Shown here piece by piece: positions 1-8,300 of a stretch of 64,000 bases of DNA. The stretch covers positions 40,385-104,384 of the forward strand of contig NZ_JAMBNQ010000016.1 of NCBI RefSeq assembly GCF_023715155.1, given 5' to 3'. The notes under the pieces were generated by a model. That model had not been told where the DNA came from, made no database searches, and saw nothing but the letters and a program-made list of their open reading frames with translations. The translations under genes were made by a program, and so were the position numbers. Each line of letters starts with the position of its first letter. Position 1 is the first letter of the stretch. The DNA is from Neobacillus mesonae. Its GTDB lineage: Bacteria > Bacillota > Bacilli > Bacillales > Cytobacillaceae.

Positions 1-1051
1 GTTCCACAGCCAGTAACCATGTTCCTCCCAGGGCAATCAAAACAGCACCTAGGACAGCCGTTAACTTAGATCCGATTTTATACATATAACGACCGGCAAA
101 TGTCGCACCCAATGGCCATGCGATAGACATTGGCATTAGTGTAAGTCCTGAGCTCGTAGCACTGTGCCCAAGAATGGTTTGAATCCACATTGGCAAGTAA
201 ACATTGACCCCTATTAGGACAGCACTTGCTAGAAAACCAATGAGATTGGAAACAAGGATGACCGGTATCTTAAATAATGATGGAGGAAGCATCGGCTCCT
301 CAACTTTTGTTTCAATATAGCCAAAGAGCACAATAAAGATAACCGCAACAGCAAACAGTACATAAATAGCTGAAGAGTTCCATGCATATTTTTGCCCAGG
401 GCCTGCATTTAATAGAGCATATAGAAGAGTTGAAATTCCAATGGTAAAAGTAATAGCTCCAAGATAATCAATTTTACGATCCTTTTTCAATTCTACTGTT
501 TCGTGGAAAAAGACAGTGATTAACACAATTGACACTAAACCGACTGGTAAATTAATATAGAAAATCCAACGCCAGCTGATTTGATCGACAAAGAATCCAC
601 CTACTAATGGACCAAGGAGACCCGCTATTCCCCAGACAGCACTAAATACTCCCTGCATTTTGGCTCGTTGTTCCCCAGGATAAAGGTCACCAATAATCGT
701 AAAGGTCAACGGCATGACCGCGCCAGCCCCAATTCCTTGAAAAGCACGGAACCAAATTAATTGATTCATAGAATGAGCAGCACCTGAAACAATAGATCCT
801 GCCACAAACAAAATAACTCCAGTTATAAAAATTTTTTTCCGACCGAATAAATCCGCTAATTTTCCATAAATCGGCGTTGTTACTGAAGTGGTAAGCGTAT
901 AGATGACAAATACCCAGCTGATTAATTTTAATCCACTGAGGTCGCTGACAATCTGCGGCATAGCAGTACTAACAACTGTGACATCAATGGCAACTAATAG
1001 GATAGCAACCAGCATAGCAATGGTTACCATCTTCCGATTTGTTTTTGGCAT
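1..1051 (-). CDS. EmrB/QacA-type MFS drug transporter (C-terminus cut by window edge)
   Basis: Proton-driven multidrug efflux carrier of the DHA2 (14-helix) MFS family, in the cytoplasmic membrane. The 350 codons present start with a short basic leader and a first helix carrying the [14 protein letters not shown] signature typical of EmrB/QacA proteins. The loop 2-3 motif [11 protein letters not shown], the GAGAVMPL motif and several further helices follow. The start is taken at 1051, because AAGGAG (complement of 1061-1066) lies 9 nt upstream, while the in-frame ATG at 1060 abuts it. The gene is divergent from the MarR gene at 1310 and both share a region with two palindromes, so repression by that MarR and induction by a substrate is likely. 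The stop lies outside the window. Substrate cannot be told. Confidence 0.9.
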   Translation of the reverse strand, partial: MPKTNRKMVTIAMLVAILLVAIDVTVVSTAMPQIVSDLSGLKLISWVFVIYTLTTSVTTPIYGKLADLFGRKKIFITGVILFVAGSIVSGAAHSMNQLIWFRAFQGIGAGAVMPLTFTIIGDLYPGEQRAKMQGVFSAVWGIAGLLGPLVGGFFVDQISWRWIFYINLPVGLVSIVLITVFFHETVELKKDRKIDYLGAITFTIGISTLLYALLNAGPGQKYAWNSSAIYVLFAVAVIFIVLFGYIETKVEEPMLPPSLFKIPVILVSNLIGFLASAVLIGVNVYLPMWIQTILGHSATSSGLTLMPMSIAWPLGATFAGRYMYKIGSKLTAVLGAVLIALGGTWLLAVE

Positions 1052-1180
1052 TCTATTCATCTCCTTAAAATTTCAAATTGGGCAGGTGAAAATAGATAAA
1101 TAGTTGATTATTTGTTCACATATTTGATAAACGATTTCTTTTATACTTCATAATCATTACCCTATTTCCAAATTTCACAC

Positions 1181-1200
1181 TTAGTCAAGTGATTGACTAA
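1181..1200. promoter_or_regulatory. MarR-type operator 1 (perfect palindrome)
   Basis: Perfect inverted repeat TTAGTCAA-GTGA-TTGACTAA. It lies 130 bp upstream of the efflux gene start, and on the minus strand its right arm supplies a TTGACT -35-like hexamer for that gene. The same half-site TTAGTCAA recurs in operator 2, 44 bp away centre to centre (about four helical turns), which supports binding of two regulator dimers on one face of the DNA. Confidence 0.75.
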
Positions 1201-1223
1201 TCTAGTTTAATTTATCATTACAT

Positions 1224-1265
1224 TTTAGTCAACAACTTGACTAAAGTTATTGACCTTATTAAAAT
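1224..1265 (+). promoter_or_regulatory. MarR-type operator 2 overlapping the marR promoter
   Basis: Perfect inverted repeat TTTAGTCAA-CAAC-TTGACTAAA at 1224-1245. Its right arm contains the -35 hexamer TTGACT (1237-1242); a 17-bp spacer leads to the -10 hexamer TAAAAT (1260-1265), 45 bp before the MarR start codon. A repressor bound here would cover the -35, so autorepression of the regulator is the simple reading. Promoter assignment is by consensus only. Confidence 0.7.
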
Positions 1266-1309
1266 GAACAAATAACTTAATAAATTTTCTTCCAAACCAG
1301 GAGGTTTTT

Positions 1310-1741
1310 ATGGAAAATGTAAAAACCAACATTACGCTGGATTTCTTTAGGATTTCAAATCTTTTGAGCAGATATGGAGCAAAGATGGCAGCAGATGTTG
1401 GGCTTAATAGCATACAGCAATGGGTTATTCTCAGAACAATCATTGCAAAGGGAGATATTTCAATCGGTGAATTAAAAGAAGAAACACTTGTAACAAAACA
1501 AAATATGACAGGGATGATCAACCGCCTGCAGCAGGCAAATTTAGTGGCTTTATTTACTGACCCCGAAGATAAAAGACGCACACGTGTGAGGGTAACAGAG
1601 GAAGGACATCGAGTTTATGAACAGTTGAGTGATTTACGAAATGACTTTAATCGCAAATCTTATCATATTTATAGTGACGAAGAAATATTGGTTTTAAGCG
1701 ATTTACTTAGCAGACTGGTTGACCACCTGAAAGAAGCCTAA
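1310..1741 (+). CDS. MarR-family transcriptional repressor
   Basis: A 143-residue dimeric winged-helix regulator, the usual MarR size. The wHTH core is visible at about residues 35-100: the recognition-helix region ETLVTKQNMTGMINRLQQ and the beta wing TDPEDKRRTRVRVTEEG, which is the family signature D-x-R-D/R. AGGAGG lies 6 nt upstream of the ATG at 1310. It is divergent from an EmrB/QacA efflux gene with two identical-core palindromes between them, so it very probably represses that pump and itself and is released by a small ligand. The ligand is unknown. Confidence 0.92.
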   Translation: MENVKTNITLDFFRISNLLSRYGAKMAADVGLNSIQQWVILRTIIAKGDISIGELKEETLVTKQNMTGMINRLQQANLVALFTDPEDKRRTRVRVTEEGHRVYEQLSDLRNDFNRKSYHIYSDEEILVLSDLLSRLVDHLKEA

Positions 1742-1780
1742 ATAATTATAGTGAATATTAGATATCCATATGGTATAGCA

Positions 1781-1801
1781 GCCCCTCGATGATTGAGGGG
1801 C
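1781..1801 (+). terminator. Rho-independent terminator after marR
   Basis: Seven-bp GC-rich stem GCCCCTC/GAGGGGC with a 7-nt loop, 40 bp after the marR stop, followed by a short T-rich stretch (ATTTTCC). The T tract is weak. Confidence 0.6.
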
Positions 1802-3020
1802 ATTTTCCGGTTTCCTGCTTTAGCGGTATCTCCCTTTGAAACTTTAAATAAAAATTGTGAAGAAATCTACTTAAGCTAAGTAGTTCTGATAATGTGGAGA
1901 ATATCTAAAACCACAACACAAATAACATAAGAATTCGTTGCATCAATAACAAGTAATTAACAATATAACTAGCACACAAAAAAGCTCTTTAATATGGAGA
2001 GGTTGTACAAGTCGTTAAACGCTAAGGCAAGTTTGATAAATAGGCGGAGAAATTTCCCTTAAGTAACAAAAAACACTAAAAATAGCTAAAATAGACGGAG
2101 GGTTTCCGCCTATTGACTCGAAAAATGTGAAAATAGGTAATTTTGCTTTGGATAAGCGGAAAACCTCCCCTTATATTCCCCGAAACGAGCTCCATTCTGC
2201 ATATAGCGGAAAAATCTCCGCTTATTTTACCTTCGCCGGTTACCCAATTATGGACTACTTATGTTTCAAAAAAACCAAGTGAACCTCAGTAAAAAACAAC
2301 CTAGCTAATGCATAGGAATTAACAAGTAATTAGCTCATTGACAACAACTATTGTCAATATGTTTTTTAGGCTGCGATTTTGCTAGCTAATTAAAGTAACT
2401 CTTGGTCGTTGATATATAAGAGGAAAATAGGAGACAAAATCGTATGCGGTTTTGTCTGCTATTTAACATGCTGTGTGGTATGTTTCTCCACCGAAACGGA
2501 ACTACTTATACTTAAGCTCCCTCCTTATTCCAATAAGCATTGTTTCAAAAACCTAGTGTTTTACACGTTTTCCCTTGAAAATAATTTATTAATATATGAC
2601 AAAAATGATCGAAGTAACAACTCTGCAATACATTCATTTTATTTATAATGAACACTTTAATCCATTTATTAGATATTGATCTAGGTTTTTAGTACAACCT
2701 GGATTTACTTAACAATCAACTTCTGGATATTTTAAAAAGCAAAAGAAGTTTGCCAATAAATGAACAAATTTTTCTAATCGAAAAAGTATAATCCTGCTTT
2801 ATCCTTTTTGTAGCAATTATTTAAGATAAACTAACAGTCTATTTACAAATAGGTTAATCTTGGTTAGTTCGACAAATTTTTAAAAATTGCTTGTTATAAT
2901 GGCTTTACCTTAGCGGTAGCTGCGCTTATAGCCCCTTCAACAATCTTCATAAAAGGTGAATCTATTGAACATCTGAATTTGGGTATGATTCTTGAAAAAA
3001 TGCTGAGTGATGAATCTTAA
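1802..3020. other. 1.2-kb intergenic region without a supportable gene
   Basis: AT-rich sequence between marR and the small gene at 3041. The only structures seen are the hairpin array at 2041-2225 and a small inverted repeat TTGACAA-N6-TTGTCAA at 2338-2357 followed by a T run. A 79-codon open frame at 2409-2648 has no ribosome-binding site and an unprotein-like composition. A frame ending at about 3019 (LNLGMILEKMLSDES) has no start codon and may be the tail of a decayed gene. Confidence 0.6.
2041..2225. repeat. Array of four ~24-bp imperfect palindromes
   Basis: Four related imperfect inverted repeats of the form (A)GCGGA-N5-7-TCCGC(TTAT) start at about 2041, 2091, 2151 and 2201, so 50-60 bp apart. 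The last is the cleanest (AGCGGAAAAATCTCCGCT). Each could form a short DNA or RNA hairpin. The spacing and the GCGG(G)/A-rich/T-rich design resemble the 52-bp hairpin units of the tandem repeat at 63.4-63.9 kb, although the sequences differ. No gene is associated. Confidence 0.55.
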
Positions 3021-3040
3021 TATTCTAGGAGGGAATGAAT

Positions 3041-3190
3041 GTGTGGATTTTAACCCTTTATTTACAAGACAGTATCAAAATGTTCGAATATGACAATAAG
3101 GATGAGGCTTTAAAGGAATATAAAAAAACAAATGGATGTAAAATCCTCTCTGAGGTTATTTATTTTACGGATTTTGAAAGGAATGAATAA
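3041..3190 (+). CDS. Small hypothetical protein (49 aa)
   Basis: Encodes MWILTLYLQDSIKMFEYDNK and continues to ...VIYFTDFERNE. The GTG at 3041 is chosen because AGGAGG (3027-3032) lies 8 nt upstream; the in-frame ATG at 3035 is only 2 nt from it. The gene ends 2 nt before a very strong hairpin terminator. The pattern of an amphipathic beta strand (WILTLYLQDSIKMFEY), a charged helix (KDEALKEYKKT) and a second strand (CKILSEVIYF) suggests a small folded alpha/beta protein. No function is known to me. It is too short for ordinary ORF callers. Confidence 0.65.
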   Translation: MWILTLYLQDSIKMFEYDNKDEALKEYKKTNGCKILSEVIYFTDFERNE

Positions 3191-3191
3191 C

Positions 3192-3235
3192 AACAAAGCA
3201 AACGTCATTCTTACTTGAATGGCGTTTGCTTTGTT
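3192..3235 (+). terminator. Strong hairpin terminator, 19-bp stem
   Basis: Stem 3192-3210 pairs with 3217-3235 (AACAAAGCAAACG-T-CATTC with GAATG-G-CGTTTGCTTTGTT, one G-U pair) around a 6-nt loop. It directly follows the 49-aa gene and also lies 46 bp past the stop of the convergent gene at 3281-3715, so it may serve both. Confidence 0.75.
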
Positions 3236-3280
3236 CCATTCCATTTATAGTGCTGGTACAGCAGATTGTCAATTATGATT

Positions 3281-3715
3281 TTAAACATTCGTTAATTTCC
3301 CATTAACTAGAGCTTTATCTAATTCACGAACTTGATCATATGCCCGTAACAATTGCTCAGGAACCAATGTTCGACCGTATTCCCACGCATTCGTTTCAAT
3401 TTTAGTCTTAAGCTCTTCTATTTCATCATCTTCACCATACATTATAGTCCTAAGATCATGTTTATTTTTCTTAAAATCTAAATAATAACCGATCACACGA
3501 TAAAGAATGATTTTAACAAAGTTTTCATCTGTCTCGTTAATTCTGATTTTATTGATATAACTATTAACTTGAAGATAATTAAATTTAATGGTATTGGTTG
3601 ATACGTTATAACTCATGGGAGCAGCAAGTTTATTGTTTATTTCATAGTTAATAGTTAATTTATGCTCTTCTAATGTATCATCAATAATTTTCTCTATATT
3701 CCAATTATATAGCAT
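3281..3715 (-). CDS. Hypothetical protein, possible degenerate zincin-like fold
   Basis: A 144-residue soluble protein of unknown function. AAGGAAGTGA precedes the ATG. The middle part, YRVIGYYLDFKKNKHD then EELKTKIETNAWEYGRTLVP, has the layout of ImmA/IrrE- or M78-like peptidases (helix with HExxH, then E-x-E..A..A..L..P), but the two histidines and the glutamate of HExxH are replaced (YRVIGY). If related, it would be a non-catalytic relative. I recall similar Bacillus proteins filed as an uncharacterised DUF family (possibly DUF3920), but cannot verify this. It is transcribed alone, convergent with the small gene at 3041. Confidence 0.6.
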   Translation of the reverse strand: MLYNWNIEKIIDDTLEEHKLTINYEINNKLAAPMSYNVSTNTIKFNYLQVNSYINKIRINETDENFVKIILYRVIGYYLDFKKNKHDLRTIMYGEDDEIEELKTKIETNAWEYGRTLVPEQLLRAYDQVRELDKALVNGKLTNV

Positions 3716-3970
3716 CTATCTATCACTTCCTTTAATAGCTTATTTCATTTATGTAACTGAATTTCCCTTTACTCCTTATTTTACAATATTTTATTTTTCA
3801 ATAAAGTAATAAAACCATGACAAATATAACTTTTCCTGTAATGTTAGAAAGTAGCCTCTCAAGATTTGTTTTAAAGTTGGCATTAATTATCACAATCAAA
3901 GTCATGTTCAATAAGAAGACATTCATAAGAAGGTATGGTAAAATGAAATTCCTTGGCAGGGGCATTATAA

Positions 3971-4005
3971 AAGGGAGTTGGCATTTATTTGCAAACTCCC
4001 TTTTT
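3971..4005 (+). terminator. Orphan rho-independent terminator
   Basis: Stem AAGGGAGTT/AACTCCCTT (with two further G-C pairs inside) and an 8-nt loop, followed by TTTTT. It lies in the 375-bp gap between the gene ending at 3715 and the C45 gene at 4091, with no supportable coding gene upstream on this strand. The 64-codon frame at 3817-4011 runs through the terminator and has no ribosome-binding site. A short transcript that starts in this gap (for example from TAAAAT near 3938-3943) and ends here is possible. Confidence 0.65.
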
Positions 4006-4090
4006 CATTAAAGTATTATCTTGTATTTCTTGAGTTATTTTACAATAAAGTTTACTTTATGTTTTTGAATTATGTAAATGAGGGGAAAGA

Positions 4091-5158
4091 ATGAAACGTG
4101 TTTTTAGTGATGTCATACAGTTTCGTGGCAGCCATTATGATTTTGGATATCGGCAGGGCGAGCTTTTAAAGGACTCTCCTATTTTGCCAAACCGCAAAAA
4201 ATTTTGGGGAAGTAAATCAAAATTACGGCATTATCTCGTTAATGATATGGAAGTTAAAAGAATGATACTTCATTTTGCTCCTGGTATTTGGGATGAATTA
4301 ACGGGGCTTTCGGATGCATTAAAAATGAATTTGACCGACACTTTGATTCAATTTGGCGGCTATTACCTTGAGTATGGTAAGAGCGGGTGCTCCATTTTTA
4401 CCAATGGCGATTATATGATCCGAAATTATGATAATGATCCCCTTTCCTATGAAGGTCGATATGTTCTCTATCAACCTTCAGACCAAGGATATGCCATGAT
4501 TGGACCCTCCATGCAAATCACCGGACGGACAGATGGGATTAATGAAAAAGGTTTAAGCATGGGTTATAACCTTATTAACCGCGTAAGATCAGACGATGGG
4601 TTTATTTGCAATATGATTGGACGGATCATTTTGGAGATGTGTGCAAATGTAGAAGAAGCTGTTTCACTCCTTAAGGAGATACCCCATCGCCGGTCATTCA
4701 GTTATGTACTGCTTGATCCTAACGGTGAATCCGTTGTGGTAGAAGCCTCTCCAAGAGAAGTGGTGGTCCATCACGCCAATATATGCACCAATCATTTTGA
4801 GATCCTCACACATGAAAATCGATACAAATTTGAGGATTCACGAAATAGATATGAAGCGATGGAAAAACAAAAAAGCACCATCATCGCCCCCTTCTCCGCT
4901 TATCAAATGCTGAATGATTCGGACAAAGAGGTTTTCTCTAAAAAATATGGTGCTTGGGCAGGGACATTGCATACAGCTGCCTACTTTCCAAAAGAGTTGA
5001 AAGCATGGTTTGCCCTCGGCGGAGACAGGCTGCCATTTATCTTTGACTTTCACCAATGGCTCCATGGAGAAAAGCTGCACGTAACACGCTTAAAAGGTGA
5101 GCTGGATACAACGATTCCATTTGTTAATATGGAGGAAGCAACAAACGGCAAACGCTGA
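4091..5158 (+). CDS. C45-family acyltransferase/peptidase (acyl-CoA:6-APA acyltransferase-like)
   Basis: A 355-residue Ntn-hydrolase of the C45 family, which self-cleaves in front of a cysteine that becomes the N-terminal nucleophile. The expected site is Cys100 in KSGCSIFTNGDYMIRNYD, followed by the conserved RNYDxDP. GRTDGINEKGLSMGYNL and the CTNHF motif at about residues 235-240 are typical. Members hydrolyse or transfer acyl-amide groups; the true substrate here is unknown. The start has GAGGGGA 6 nt upstream. The gene is monocistronic with its own terminator, whose left stem arm overlaps the last codons. Remnants of the 3' end of a close paralogue occur at 14434-14586 and 24814-24870. 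Confidence 0.85.
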   Translation: MKRVFSDVIQFRGSHYDFGYRQGELLKDSPILPNRKKFWGSKSKLRHYLVNDMEVKRMILHFAPGIWDELTGLSDALKMNLTDTLIQFGGYYLEYGKSGCSIFTNGDYMIRNYDNDPLSYEGRYVLYQPSDQGYAMIGPSMQITGRTDGINEKGLSMGYNLINRVRSDDGFICNMIGRIILEMCANVEEAVSLLKEIPHRRSFSYVLLDPNGESVVVEASPREVVVHHANICTNHFEILTHENRYKFEDSRNRYEAMEKQKSTIIAPFSAYQMLNDSDKEVFSKKYGAWAGTLHTAAYFPKELKAWFALGGDRLPFIFDFHQWLHGEKLHVTRLKGELDTTIPFVNMEEATNGKR

Positions 5159-5189
5159 AACTTAATGATGAGTTCAGTGTTTGCCGTTT
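5143..5189 (+). terminator. Terminator of the C45 gene
   Basis: 17-bp stem 5143-5159/5173-5189 (AAACGGCAAACGCTGAA with TTCAGTGTTTGCCGTTT, one G-U pair) ending in TTTT. The left arm includes the stop codon of the C45 gene. It also faces the end of the convergent Wadjet operon (stop at 5317). Confidence 0.8.
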
Positions 5190-5316
5190 TAATGATTTCA
5201 GACAACTGCTGCTCCCAAATTGTATTATTTTTCGGCTCTGTTGACTTGGCAAAAACCCTGCTCTATGAATATCATTTCATAAAGCATAGTTATCACTAAA
5301 TGAAGATTGGTTTACC

Positions 5317-8300
5317 TTATTGCTTAACTTCCTCCCCCTGATAGATGCGAAATGCTGGAACAATAGTGTCAGAAACGATTTCCTTTCCTTTTTCACGAAT
5401 AAAATCCAATTTATAGTAGGCATCGAATCTTTGGCTGATTTCCGTTTTCACCAGTTCAGGTGGTGTGACGACGATGAATTGAAATTTCAGTTTCTCGGCG
5501 ACAGCGAAGATGGGGTCAAGGACATGTGCCGATGCAGCTTGTCCAAATGGATTATCACAGACTAAAGGCACCCAGCTTTGATTGGTTTCGCTTTTTACTG
5601 ACAATAACATCATCATCATGACCATACGAGCGGAAAGTTTCTGCCCGCCGCTTCCGTCTGATTTGGTCCTAGATCCTTGATTAATCGTCTGCCAGGTCGA
5701 ATAGTGCTCTTTTTTGGGTTTGCCATACATAAAAGCATTATCTGTTCGCATGTTATAGACGAGAAGTTCAGGGTATCGATTCCTGAGCGAAACAAATAAA
5801 ATTTGCTCATCACTAATCAATTGTTTAATTTCTTGGTCTAATGATAGATTGTTATTATCAATCACATCAAACTGTTTCGTAATTTTGTTAATAGCCGCTA
5901 CAAAATGCTGTCTCAGTAATGGCTCGATCTCTTCCGCCCTTTTCGGCAGGATGTCCTCTTTTAGCTGGACAAGTGGAAAGGATCCTCGTTCATTTTTCAG
6001 CTTCATTTTCGCAATCATCGACCGGATCGACTCTGAAATGCTCATCACCTTCATACTGGCACGGCTGGCCCAGAAGTTTTGCGCCTTTTCAGCTCGTTCT
6101 TTATCACGTTCCAATTGCTCCAATCCGCTTTGTGAAAAACGTTTCATATTTTTAACGATGGTTTGAACATGTGAATAATGCCATGTATCCATATGGTCAA
6201 GTGTTGTTAACACTTCATTTTTAAAACGAATCTCCCAATCTTTGCCTTCAATCGCAAGCTTTAAATTACGCAACGATTGTTCGATTTTCGCATGCTTCTC
6301 TTGACCTTCCTCCTGGATTGCTTGATGTTCTTCACACCAGGACAGGATGCAGGTTTTCCCTTGATTCTTAATTTTTTCAACATCCTGATCCGTAAAGGCA
6401 GCCGCTTCCTCCTTAAGAATAACGGATAAAGTTAGCAAATCCCCTTCATAACTTGTAATAATGGCTTCTGTTTCCTTTAGGAGTTTTTCTGTTTTCTTTA
6501 ATTCATCCTTTGCAATTTTCGTTTGATCATTAATTTCTACAGCCTTTACTTCTAAGTTAAGGTCTTCCCATTCTTCAGGTTGATTTTCATGCTTTGCGGC
6601 CTTCTTTCTTAACTTTTCACGCTGTCCAAGCGCATGCTTTAAGGAGGTTTCTGCTACGGTTACAGCAGTACCTTGATCACGCTCTTCTTTTTCCGCTGAC
6701 TTTGTTTCCTTCTGTGCGGTTTGCAGCATATTTTCCAATATACTCATCGGTTCATCCGGTTCTTGAACTTCCTTCCACTCCTTATGATGAGCAATTAGTT
6801 TTTTCTCTAATTTCTTTTGCTGCTTTTGTTCGGATTCTCTTGTTGCTTGAATGACCAATAATTCACTAGCCTGCTCTTCTTTTGATTTTTGCAGCTGCTT
6901 TAACTCTTCGATGCTCCCAGTTATCTCTTCTAAGAGATGTGCGGAAAGACGCGGGACCTCTTCACTTGGATCTGCTTTTACTTCTGGGGGGAATGCCGCA
7001 GCATTTATAAAGGCAGCAATTTCTTTGATCGTTTGTTCGATGTTTAGCTTCCATTCAAAATAGGTCTGATTCCACGTACTTTGCAATTCAACAATTGATT
7101 GGTGCTCATTGCTTATTTCCTGCAGCTTGATGGTCAAAGCATCATTTTGTTTTTCTTTCTCCAGCTTCACTTGTTTATTTTCTTGATGAAGCATTTTTTC
7201 TTCATTAAATTTAGTCAATGTTTCCACATCTGCAGTAAGCTCTTTGCGTTTTCGTTTTGTTTTTTCCAACTGTTCTTGTAACTGAAGCTGATATTCTTTC
7301 TCTTTTTCCTCTTGCGTTATGATTTCTTGAAGTTTCGTTTTCTCAGAAAGAAGAGCATTCTGTTCCCGGCTAAGGATTCTTTCTAGATCAATGGAAAGCT
7401 CACCCGATAGGAATCGATCGATTTCTTTTAAAATTTGACGGAAGGACTCTTCTGTTTTTTCAATTTCTACCAGCGTTTCTTGCTTTTCTTCTATTTGTTT
7501 CGCAATACTAATTTTCCAGCTGGTGAATTGATTTTTATCCGTTAATAGCGCTTTTTCGGTTCCGTTAATGATGACAAAGGAAGCTTGATCCCTATCTTTT
7601 TTCATTTCCTCACGCAGGAAGATGGGAACAGGGCTATTAAACATTCTTCCCGAAAGAACCTGCTGATTAATTTTTTGCCATTGATGTTGGCTGACGACCA
7701 GACCATATGGGAGAAGGGGATAGGTCAAAAGGTATTTCGCCAGATCCTCGGGACTTAAGGATTGGAGAAATTGGGAACCATAAAACACATCAATCCCTGT
7801 TTTTTCATCGATCCACTCCTTTAACTCTCTCACGTCCTTATTGGCAATCCAGAAATGATCATCATTTAAGGAATGGTCGAGCTGTGTTTTCCAAAGCTCT
7901 TTTTTTATTTGTTCCCCTTGTTGCTTATTCTGTTCCAGCAATTCTTCTATCTGAAGGGCATACTTCGATAACAAGGCGTGACTTAACGGCACAGTGATAT
8001 CCTCTAGTAAACCACGAAGCTTCTCAACTAGTTTTGCTTCTTTTTGCGTTTGCACTTCATTGGCCTGCTTTAGCTCTTTACATTTTTCTTCTAAAAACGT
8101 AATAGATTGAGCAAGTGTGCCGTGTGTTGCAGCCAGCTGCTTTTGCTTTTCCGTAGATTCATGATCTTTTGCATACAGCTCTTCTAACTGAGCTTTTTTG
8201 TTTTCCACTTGTTTAGATAGGCTGTCGATATAACCCTTTAAATCATAGGTGATGCGGTCGCCAAATTCATTTGTAAGTTCTTCTTCCTTAGACTCGAATG

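Noticed and set aside
2409..2648. 79-codon frame
   Set aside because: No ribosome site, non-ATG start and odd composition rich in Cys and Phe.
2895..3019. Frame ending LNLGMILEKMLSDES before the 49-aa gene
   Set aside because: No start codon in frame and no ribosome site; may be a remnant but cannot be supported.
3817..4011. 64-codon frame
   Set aside because: No ribosome site, and it runs through an intrinsic terminator.
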